A stretch of DNA of 10,293 bases. Source: Bacteroidota bacterium (GTDB lineage Bacteria > Bacteroidota > Bacteroidia > NS11-12g > UBA955). The stretch spans positions 1 through 10,293 of the forward strand of contig JAIYBO010000183.1 in assembly GCA_027488495.1 (NCBI GenBank), written 5' to 3'. The notes beneath the pieces are model-generated. The model was not told the origin of the DNA. It searched no databases and saw only the letters and a list, made by a program, of their open reading frames with translations. Shown piece after piece: positions 4,272-10,293 of this stretch; position 1 is the first letter of the stretch; each line of letters begins with the position of its first letter. The position numbers and the translations under genes were made by a program.

Positions 4272-6908
4272 ATGCGCATCGCACTGAATAAACTCATTTT
4301 TACACTGTTGATCATGCTTACCCTAATGATCAGCGCATGTAGCAATGAAGAATCATGGACATACAAAGCCTGGCACAATACCCTGGCCCACTACAATACA
4401 TTTTTCAATGCTGAACAAAAATGGTTGGAAACCATGGAACTCACCCGGGAGGGATTTAAAGACGACTTCCGCAAACCCATCGTACTTTTCAATTACGGTA
4501 GCGCCGATGTTTTAAAAGGAAACCAAAGCGCGATGGATGAGGTAATTAAAAAAGCCTCTACCATGATAGACAAACACCCAAAAAGTCAATGGGTAGACGA
4601 TGCTTACTTACTCAATGGAAAAGCCTATTTCCTCAAAGGCGAAATCAGCGCAGCCATTGATTTGTTTGAATATGTAAATAGCCATTTCAAAGACCCTGAA
4701 ATCCAATTTGCTTCTCAACTTTGGATCGCTCGATGCCTTTACATCAAAGGCAAAACCACAGACGCCGAAGTATTGGTGCAGAACATTCTCAAAAACCCCG
4801 AATTCCCCAATGCACTTCAAGGTGATGCGCAATGGGTGTATGGATCATTACAATTTTCCTTGGGTAAATTCCAACAAGCCAAGGAACCACTGGAAAAAGC
4901 ATTGAGTGCCACACGCAATCGAATGGACAAATATCGCTTGCACTTTGCCTTGGGTCAGTGTTACCAGTTCACCAAAGAATACGACAAAGCAGAAGCGCAT
5001 TATGGTGTAATCGCAAGATTCAATCCCCCCTACGAATTGGCTTTTGCGGCTAGAATGGCTCAAGTAGATATACTTTCGGCCAAGCAAGACAATTACGCCA
5101 AAGCGAACAAAGTGCTACAAAGAATGCTCAAAGACGATAAAAATATCGACTACACAGGGCAGATTTACGTAAATATGGGCATCAATGAACTCAAAGCCCA
5201 AAATATCCCCATGGCCATGAAGCGATTCAACCAGGCCATACAACTCTCTACCAACAACGAGCATAAAACCAATGCCTACCTTGCAGTGGGTAATTACAAC
5301 TTTTCGATGAGGCAGTTCCAAACTTCAGCCATTTATTATGATTCGGCCAATGCCATCATCGACAAGTCACACCCCAATTTTGAAGAAATCGTACAGAAGA
5401 ACGACATCCTCAGCGATCTTTTAAAAGAGGTCATGACCGTTTATAACAACGATAGTTTGTTGAGAATGGCGAAAGACCCCACATGGCGATCAGAAAAAAT
5501 CGCTCAAGCCATCGACAAAGAAAAAAAGGAAGCCGAAGCAGCGCAAAAAGCACAAGCATTGGCCCAAGCGAGAAAAGATAACAGTGGAATGCCTCCCGCC
5601 GGGGGATTTGGTGGTATGGGTGGGGCACCCAACGACATGCCCGCAATGAGCAGCGGCAATTCATCCTTCCCTTTTTATAACGCACTCAACAGAAGCAAAA
5701 GTTCTCAAGAATTTCAGAAAATATGGGGTGCTCGCGAAAACAAAGACAACTGGAAATACGCCGCCAAAAAAACCGCTTCCGATGAAAATCTGAATACCAA
5801 TTCAGATACAGCCCAAAAACAAAAATCAAATCCAAGTGCAAAAGACAGTTTGCCGGCCAACATCCCAGCCAACATCGCCGAGGGAGAAAAGAAATATTAC
5901 GCAAACCTGCCGCTAACAGAAAAGCAACAAAAGCAGGCACTACTCGAAATCGAAAAAGCCCTGTTCGAAGGGGGTAAAATTTATCAAGACAGACTGCAAG
6001 AATACAACGAGGCCATTCGCTTATTTGTAGAATTGGTTACCCGATTCCCTTTCAGTGAAAACATTCCTCAGGCACTTTACGAATTGATTAAGGTCAATCG
6101 ACTCATTGGCGACTATTCTCAAGCCGATGTTTGGAAAGCCAAACTCTTATCCAATCATCCCAAAAGCGTTTATGTGAGGATGCTTGAAACCGGAGGGTCT
6201 CTTTCCGATGTCGCAAAAACAAATTCTGGGAACCAACAAATCGATAGCTTGTTTGCACTCATGCTCGGGGCTTACAATGCAAATCAATTCAATGTTGCGT
6301 TGGACATTAAAAACAGGGCCGACAAAGATTTTGCTGGAAATCAACTCCAAACGAAATTTGATTATTTACAAGCATTGTGCTTCATCAAATCCGGAAATTC
6401 ACCCAAAGGAATAGAGTTGTTAGAGCAATTGGTCATAGACTATCCCAGCAGTGAAATCGCTTTGCGCGCCAGAGACATTATCGAGGCAAATACCAGGCTC
6501 AAAGCTGAAGCAGCGGCGGCCAACGCACCCAAATCCGAGGCCACCGTATCATTCACGGCAGCCAAACCCGGCGAAACCATTGATTGTATCTTCACATTTT
6601 CTAAAGGGACCAATACAAACATGATTCGCGCTGCGTTATCGGATTTCGGAAAAACCCAGTTTTCATTTGAGAATTTATTGGTAAATCCAAGTACCGCTGT
6701 AGGCAGTCAAAACGTCATTCGCATTTCCCAATTCAGCAAGCCCGAAGTGGCCAAAGAATTTGTGGCCTTTCTACAAAAATCAACCAGTTTCTTCGCGGAA
6801 AAAGGACTGTACGAATACAATGCGATGTGGATTTCAGAATCCAATTATTTGTATCTAACCAAATCTTTGGATTTGAATGGTTATCGTGCTTTTTTTGAAA
6901 AGCAATAA
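4272..6908 (+). CDS. porW: Type IX secretion system lipoprotein PorW/SprE
   Basis: PorW (SprE in gliding Flavobacteria) is a TPR lipoprotein needed for type IX secretion. It is thought to connect the PorLM/PorKN motor parts with the Sov translocon at the outer membrane. The 878-residue product starts with a lipoprotein signal (LTLMISAC, lipidated Cys23). Next comes WHNTLAHYNTFFNAEQKW, the typical first TPR of this family, and then TPR-like helix pairs to about residue 400. An Ala/Lys/Glu helix (407-438) leads to a Gly/Met/Pro-rich linker (438-463) and the family block FPFYNALNRSKSSQEFQKIWG...ENKDNW (about 466-494). A Ser/Asn/Lys-rich disordered stretch, a second TPR region (about 550-740) and a C-terminal domain ending LYLTKSLDLNGYRAFFEKQ follow. 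Length and order fit the family, with no sign of damage. It is followed by the PBP gene after 55 bases. Confidence 0.93.
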   Translation: MRIALNKLIFTLLIMLTLMISACSNEESWTYKAWHNTLAHYNTFFNAEQKWLETMELTREGFKDDFRKPIVLFNYGSADVLKGNQSAMDEVIKKASTMIDKHPKSQWVDDAYLLNGKAYFLKGEISAAIDLFEYVNSHFKDPEIQFASQLWIARCLYIKGKTTDAEVLVQNILKNPEFPNALQGDAQWVYGSLQFSLGKFQQAKEPLEKALSATRNRMDKYRLHFALGQCYQFTKEYDKAEAHYGVIARFNPPYELAFAARMAQVDILSAKQDNYAKANKVLQRMLKDDKNIDYTGQIYVNMGINELKAQNIPMAMKRFNQAIQLSTNNEHKTNAYLAVGNYNFSMRQFQTSAIYYDSANAIIDKSHPNFEEIVQKNDILSDLLKEVMTVYNNDSLLRMAKDPTWRSEKIAQAIDKEKKEAEAAQKAQALAQARKDNSGMPPAGGFGGMGGAPNDMPAMSSGNSSFPFYNALNRSKSSQEFQKIWGARENKDNWKYAAKKTASDENLNTNSDTAQKQKSNPSAKDSLPANIPANIAEGEKKYYANLPLTEKQQKQALLEIEKALFEGGKIYQDRLQEYNEAIRLFVELVTRFPFSENIPQALYELIKVNRLIGDYSQADVWKAKLLSNHPKSVYVRMLETGGSLSDVAKTNSGNQQIDSLFALMLGAYNANQFNVALDIKNRADKDFAGNQLQTKFDYLQALCFIKSGNSPKGIELLEQLVIDYPSSEIALRARDIIEANTRLKAEAAAANAPKSEATVSFTAAKPGETIDCIFTFSKGTNTNMIRAALSDFGKTQFSFENLLVNPSTAVGSQNVIRISQFSKPEVAKEFVAFLQKSTSFFAEKGLYEYNAMWISESNYLYLTKSLDLNGYRAFFEKQ

Positions 6909-6963
6909 CGCATCAGATTACACCACGGGGCATGTAAAAACTGCGTATATTCGCAATTGATTC

Positions 6964-9195
6964 ATGGCCGCTCCAGAGTTTAAATTCACGTTCATCAAAC
7001 GCTTTTGGCAAATCCTCATCGGAGGTACAATTGGCGTATTCCTTCTCTTTCTTCTTGTCAGCTTTGGCTTATTCGGCGACATGCCCGATGTGGAAGATCT
7101 TGAGAACCCCAAAAATGCCTTGAGCTCGGAGATTCTGGGTGATGACGGCTCACTCATTGGTAGTTTTTACCTAGAAAACCGAATCAACACAGCCCACAAA
7201 GACATTGCGCCATGTGTTTTTCAAGCACTGGAAGCCACCGAAGACGTTCGTTTTAGATCTCACTCAGGCATCGATGTGAGAGGAACAATTCGGGCTGTTG
7301 TGGCTTTGGGACAAGATGGCGGTGCCTCTACCCTCACCCAGCAGTTGTCTGAAAATTTGTTTTACCGTTTCCAAAAGCCTTCCACCAAAATTGGCATGGT
7401 GATGCAAAAATTCAAAGAATGGGTCATTGCCGTTGAATTGGAACGCAGATACACCAAAAACGAAATCATCACCATGTATCTCAATACGGTGCCTTTTTCT
7501 GGAATCTCTTTTGGTATTGAATCGGCCTCCAAAGAATTTTTTAACAAAAAACCCAAAGACCTTCACATTGAAGAAGCCGCAGTATTGATAGGCATGTTGA
7601 AGGCCAACCACCGCTACAACCCCAAATTCAACCCAGACAAATCGCTTGCTCGGAGAAATACGGTCTTGGAACAAATGAACAAATACGATTTCCTTTCAGA
7701 CGATAGCACCGAATTACTCAAAAATAAACCCATCAAAATCAATTACCGCAGTGCCGAAATGGATGGCATGGCGCAATATTTCAAATATTATTTGGGCGAG
7801 TATCTAAAACCATGGTGTAAGGAAAGAGGGATCGATTTATACCGAAGTGGTTTGAAAATCTACACAACCCTAAACCCAAAATTACAACAGTATGCCGAGA
7901 AAGCCGTTCAAACCCACATGCCGGATTTGCAATCGCAATTCAATAAAAGTTGGGGCAAGGAAAAACCTTGGCGATACGTGACCACACGAGCCGTAATCCC
8001 AGGTTTCATTGAAAGCGCACTCAAACGAACCGATCGATACAAAGCACTCGCAGAAGAAATGGGCGATGACTCTGCCAAAATCATCGCGGAGTTGAAAAAA
8101 CCCATCAAAATGACCGTCTTCTCGTGGCGTGGAGATCTGGATACTTTTATGTCGCCCTACGATAGTATGTCGTACATCAAAAAAGTCCTAATGGCCGGAT
8201 TTATTGCCATTCAACCCGAAACTGGGCATGTAAAGGCTTGGGTTGGTGGTGTGAATCACAAATTTTTCAAATACGACCACGTAAACAAAAGAGCCCGCAG
8301 GCAAGTGGGATCCACGTTTAAACCCATTGTTTACGCCACCGCGATGGATATCAACCAAATGACACCCTGCACGGAATTCCCCCGTGAACGCACCGTGTTT
8401 GTGAGCAATGGCGAAGAATGGAGTCCGCGCAACGCCGATGGCAAATCGGGTGGCGTATGGACGATGACCAAAGGTTTGGCCCTATCAGACAACCTAATTA
8501 CGGCACAAGTAATGAAAAGCTTGGGCGAAGACGCACCAGAGATTGTGGTAAAATTCGCAGAACGATTGGGTATCGAAGAGAACCGAATCCCGAAAGTGCC
8601 ATCGATTTGTTTGGGAACCATGGAATTGTCGCCCTTCGAAATGGCCAGCGCCTATTCAGCATTTGCAAACAACGGACTTTGGGTAGAACCCACTTTCTTG
8701 GTGAGAATTGAAGACAAAAATGGCAATGTTTTGGAAGAATTCAATCAGCCGAAAACAGACCAAGTATTGAGCGCTGGAAAAGCCTATATGATGTTCAGAA
8801 TGTTAGAGAATGTGGTAAATGGCGGAACGGGTAGTAGAATCCGTGGTGGTAAATTTGCCATCGAAGGTCATATCGCCGGCAAAACTGGAACCACACAAGG
8901 ATCTGCCGATGGTTGGTTTATGGGCCTTACCAAAAACCTCGTATGCGCAACCTGGGTTGGAGCCGATGACCCAACAGTTAGAATCAGAGGATCTCTCATT
9001 GGTCAAGGTTCCAACATGAGCTTGCCCATTTATGCTTATTTCCTCAAAGCTGCCCTAGCCGATAAATCCACCGGGATTTTAACCGATGCCCTAGATATGC
9101 CCGAAGGCTTCGATCCAAGTATTTTGGATTGTACCCGGCGAGCCGAATCAGAAACCCAACAATCACCAGCAAATATTCCAGGGTTGGGCGAATAA
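6964..9195 (+). CDS. pbpA: Class A penicillin-binding protein (bifunctional glycosyltransferase/transpeptidase, PBP1A type)
   Basis: This enzyme polymerises lipid II into glycan strands and crosslinks the peptides on the periplasmic side of the inner membrane. The 743-residue protein has one N-terminal membrane anchor (about 12-36). GT51 motifs follow in order: EATEDVRFRSHSGID with catalytic Glu93, GGASTLTQQLSENLF, the KEWVIAVELERRYTKNEI...MYLN block and GIESASKEFF. The transpeptidase domain has GSTFKPIVY (nucleophile Ser450, Lys453), SDN (508-510) and KTGTT (640-644). All catalytic motifs are intact. The C-terminal tail after the transpeptidase domain is short, with no extra domain. It lies 55 bases after porW, where only a near-match -7 element (TATATTCG, 6946-6953) is seen, so it may be co-transcribed with porW. 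The symbol is provisional because PBP1A genes carry several names (mrcA, ponA, pbpA) in this phylum. Confidence 0.94.
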   Translation: MAAPEFKFTFIKRFWQILIGGTIGVFLLFLLVSFGLFGDMPDVEDLENPKNALSSEILGDDGSLIGSFYLENRINTAHKDIAPCVFQALEATEDVRFRSHSGIDVRGTIRAVVALGQDGGASTLTQQLSENLFYRFQKPSTKIGMVMQKFKEWVIAVELERRYTKNEIITMYLNTVPFSGISFGIESASKEFFNKKPKDLHIEEAAVLIGMLKANHRYNPKFNPDKSLARRNTVLEQMNKYDFLSDDSTELLKNKPIKINYRSAEMDGMAQYFKYYLGEYLKPWCKERGIDLYRSGLKIYTTLNPKLQQYAEKAVQTHMPDLQSQFNKSWGKEKPWRYVTTRAVIPGFIESALKRTDRYKALAEEMGDDSAKIIAELKKPIKMTVFSWRGDLDTFMSPYDSMSYIKKVLMAGFIAIQPETGHVKAWVGGVNHKFFKYDHVNKRARRQVGSTFKPIVYATAMDINQMTPCTEFPRERTVFVSNGEEWSPRNADGKSGGVWTMTKGLALSDNLITAQVMKSLGEDAPEIVVKFAERLGIEENRIPKVPSICLGTMELSPFEMASAYSAFANNGLWVEPTFLVRIEDKNGNVLEEFNQPKTDQVLSAGKAYMMFRMLENVVNGGTGSRIRGGKFAIEGHIAGKTGTTQGSADGWFMGLTKNLVCATWVGADDPTVRIRGSLIGQGSNMSLPIYAYFLKAALADKSTGILTDALDMPEGFDPSILDCTRRAESETQQSPANIPGLGE

Positions 9196-9196
9196 G

Positions 9197-9227
9197 TTGC
9201 TTTTGTTAAATTGTTTTGTTATATTTG
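9197..9227 (+). promoter_or_regulatory. Promoter of rpmE2
   Basis: TTG (9197-9199) is followed, after 20 bases, by TATATTTG (9220-9227). This fits the Bacteroidota sigma-A pattern TTG-N(17-23)-TAnnTTTG. The predicted transcription start about 7 bases downstream leaves a leader of roughly 20 A-rich bases before the ATG at 9254. It is the cleanest promoter in the window and separates the ribosomal protein gene from the upstream PBP gene, although no terminator hairpin is seen between them. Confidence 0.8.
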
Positions 9228-9253
9228 CACCCCTTAAAAAGTAAAAAATTCTC

Positions 9254-9502
9254 ATGAAACCCAATACTCATCCTTCAAGTTACCGCAAAGTTGTATTCAA
9301 AGACATGAGCTGCGACCACAGCTTCATCGTTCACAGCTGCGTAAACACCAAAGAAACTACTGTGTGGGAAGATGGCAACGAATACCCATTGTACAAATTG
9401 GAAATTTCGTCTATGTCACACCCATTTTACACTGGAAAGCAGAATTTGATCGACACTGCGGGACGTATCGACAAGTTCATGAAGCGTTACAACAAAAAGT
9501 AA
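9254..9502 (+). CDS. rpmE2: 50S ribosomal protein L31 type B
   Basis: L31 bridges the large and small ribosomal subunits. The 82-residue product is recognised from KVVFKDMSCDHSFIVHSC, WEDGNEYPLYKLEISSMSHPFYTGKQ and the end GRIDKFMKRYNKK. This is the type B form, with the conserved 'SHPFYTGKQ' block. It has two cysteines but not the CxxC zinc ligands of the type A form, so it should be zinc-independent (family knowledge). In bacteria with both paralogues type B is often zinc-repressed; here the promoter region shows no palindrome that I would call a Zur box, and as the sole visible copy it may be constitutive. It forms a single-gene unit between its own promoter and an intrinsic terminator. 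Confidence 0.96.
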   Translation: MKPNTHPSSYRKVVFKDMSCDHSFIVHSCVNTKETTVWEDGNEYPLYKLEISSMSHPFYTGKQNLIDTAGRIDKFMKRYNKK

Positions 9503-9531
9503 TTTGTTGTCGTTTAGAAACTGACTCTATC

Positions 9532-9562
9532 AAAAAGCCAACCCAACGGGTTGGCTTTTTTG
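9532..9562 (+). terminator. Intrinsic terminator of rpmE2
   Basis: AAAAAGCCAACCC (9532-9544) and GGGTTGGCTTTTT (9548-9560) form a perfect 13-bp stem around the loop AAC, with a GC-rich core of 8 bp and a run of six T (9556-9561) on the 3' side. It lies 29 bases after the rpmE2 stop. The A-tract on the 5' arm means the mirror structure could also stop transcription arriving from the right on the minus strand, but no gene there needs it. Confidence 0.9.
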
Positions 9563-9579
9563 TTTTTGGTGTAAATTTG
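9551..9579 (+). promoter_or_regulatory. Promoter of the GlmU-like gene, overlapping the rpmE2 terminator
   Basis: TTG (9551-9553) lies inside the 3' arm of the terminator stem. It is followed, after 18 bases, by TAAATTTG (9572-9579), an exact TAnnTTTG match with good spacing. The ATG at 9584 is only 4 bases beyond the -7 element, so transcription should begin at or within a few bases of the start codon. This predicts little or no 5' leader. Confidence 0.65.
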
Positions 9580-9583
9580 CTTT

Positions 9584-10293
9584 ATGATCCTTCAGTTTAC
9601 AGAACCACAGCAAATCGAAAACCTATACCCCCTCACGCTAACCCGCCCTGCGGCCGACTTGAGATGTGGCATACTTACCGTAGCTGAAAAATGGGTGCAC
9701 GATTTGGGTGTGCCTGCAAACAACACAGGATTTATTACCCGAGATTATCTACAACACCCCGATGGCCGTTTCAATAACATTGCAGAATCCTTTCAAAATT
9801 CAATCGCCCTGCAAATCAACGGAAGCGCCATCCCCAATCCCGGCATCATTGAGAAAGTAAAACAACTCCAGCCCGGTCAAATGCTCACCAAAGATGGCAA
9901 GAACATCGCCGTGTGCATCAGCCAACCTTCTCAACAGAACCATTTATCTGGGTCCGAACAAACTGAAATCATCGAATGCGACTGCCACATCGATTGGCTC
10001 GATAGACCTTTTCACATTTTCTCCCTCAACGGCAAAGAAATCATTCAAGATTTTGCAAGAATTACCGCGGGAAGAACGAGTACCTCCCTTTCAAACTCAA
10101 ACCGAACCATCGGCAACTTCCCCATTTTCATTGAAGAAGGCGCCAAAGTGGAATGTTGTACACTCAACAGCCATGAAGGCCCCATTTACATCGGAAAAAA
10201 CGCAGAAATCATGGAAGGATCACTCGTGAGAGGTCCGTTAGCCCTGTGCGAAGGCGCCGTATTAAAAATGGGTAGCAAAGTGTACGCCTCCAC
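9584..10293 (+). CDS. GlmU-like putative sugar-nucleotidyltransferase/acetyltransferase, N-terminal 236 codons (cut by window edge)
   Basis: This is the Bacteroidota-type alternative GlmU, predicted to act in making UDP-N-acetylglucosamine for peptidoglycan and lipopolysaccharide in the cytoplasm. The N-terminus MILQFTEPQQIENLYPLTLT runs into RPAADLRCGILTVAEKW (residues 21-37). This is the 'T-R-P-x-A-D-x-R-x-G-I-L-T-x-x-E-K-W' signature of the family, standing where true nucleotidyltransferases have the 'AGGxGTR' loop. From about residue 181 the left-handed beta-helix begins: IFIEEGAKVECCTLNSHEGP, then IYIGKNAEIMEGSLVRGPLA, then ALCEGAVLKMGSKVY, the hexapeptide-repeat type of fold seen in acyltransferases. 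The reading frame stays open to the window edge, and the remaining helix and active site lie outside. Enzymatic function is inferred from the family; the symbol glmU is withheld because the N-terminal domain is not a canonical GlmU one. Confidence 0.87.
   Translation, partial: MILQFTEPQQIENLYPLTLTRPAADLRCGILTVAEKWVHDLGVPANNTGFITRDYLQHPDGRFNNIAESFQNSIALQINGSAIPNPGIIEKVKQLQPGQMLTKDGKNIAVCISQPSQQNHLSGSEQTEIIECDCHIDWLDRPFHIFSLNGKEIIQDFARITAGRTSTSLSNSNRTIGNFPIFIEEGAKVECCTLNSHEGPIYIGKNAEIMEGSLVRGPLALCEGAVLKMGSKVYAS

Noticed and set aside
6946..6953. TATATTCG as a promoter for the PBP gene
   Set aside because: It has one mismatch to TAnnTTTG and no TTG at suitable spacing upstream. Co-transcription with porW is as likely, so it is mentioned only under the gene.
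7264..7674. A 136-codon open frame on the minus strand inside the PBP gene
   Set aside because: It is a mirror frame of the conserved GT51 domain. The Phe/Val/Gly bias reflects reverse-complemented Lys/Glu/Asn codons.
9364..9687. A 107-codon plus-strand frame crossing the end of rpmE2 and the terminator
   Set aside because: It begins inside rpmE2 out of frame, runs through a strong terminator and a promoter, and overlaps the GlmU-like start. Both flanking genes are better supported.
9894..10229. A 111-codon plus-strand frame inside the GlmU-like gene
   Set aside because: It is an out-of-frame shadow. The other frame carries the family signature from 9584 to the window edge.
1..10293. Possible CRISPR array, insertion sequence or RNA gene
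   Set aside because: There are no regularly spaced direct repeats, no transposase-like product or terminal inverted repeats, and no tRNA or rRNA signature. Genes fill nearly the whole window.

Overview
The window reads as core chromosome of a member of the Bacteroidota. Four things support this: a PorW/SprE-type lipoprotein of the type IX secretion system, which is confined to this phylum; the ATP synthase F0 gene order with a long periplasmic N-terminus on subunit a; the two-domain GlmU-like protein characteristic of the phylum; and several TAnnTTTG -7 promoter elements in the intergenic gaps. I see no mobile element, integrase, CRISPR, tRNA or rRNA. Gene density is high and base composition is even, so this looks like vertically inherited housekeeping and envelope DNA. 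I cannot fix the order or family.

Left half (1-4213, all minus strand, read right to left). A small membrane-anchored coiled-coil protein (3833-4213) comes first. Then, behind a good -7 element, comes a tightly packed run: bactofilin, atpZ, a four-helix membrane protein in the atpI position, atpB (a), atpE (c), atpF (b), atpH (delta) and the first 39 codons of atpA (alpha). Gaps are a few bases to about 57 bases, or short overlaps, so bactofilin probably shares a transcript with the ATP synthase. A strong hairpin lies in the atpE-atpF gap and an A-rich leader precedes atpE. Both could help set subunit stoichiometry.

Right half (4272-10293, all plus strand). porW (878 codons) diverges from the coiled-coil gene across a 58-base gap. 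It is followed by a class A penicillin-binding protein (pbp1A type), then rpmE2 (ribosomal protein L31 type B) with its own clear promoter, then a textbook intrinsic terminator. The last gene is the 5' 236 codons of a GlmU-like UDP-GlcNAc pathway enzyme. Its predicted promoter overlaps the terminator and sits so close to the ATG that the mRNA may be leaderless.

Together the genes cover energy conversion at the inner membrane (F1F0 ATP synthase) and envelope building: bactofilin scaffold, peptidoglycan polymerase, precursor synthesis by a GlmU-like enzyme, and protein secretion by T9SS. I did not find a clearly new system. The observations most worth checking are the catalytic-domain-less M23-like anchor protein, the bactofilin at the head of the ATP synthase operon, the atpE-atpF hairpin, the His-rich subunit a and the terminator/promoter overlap.
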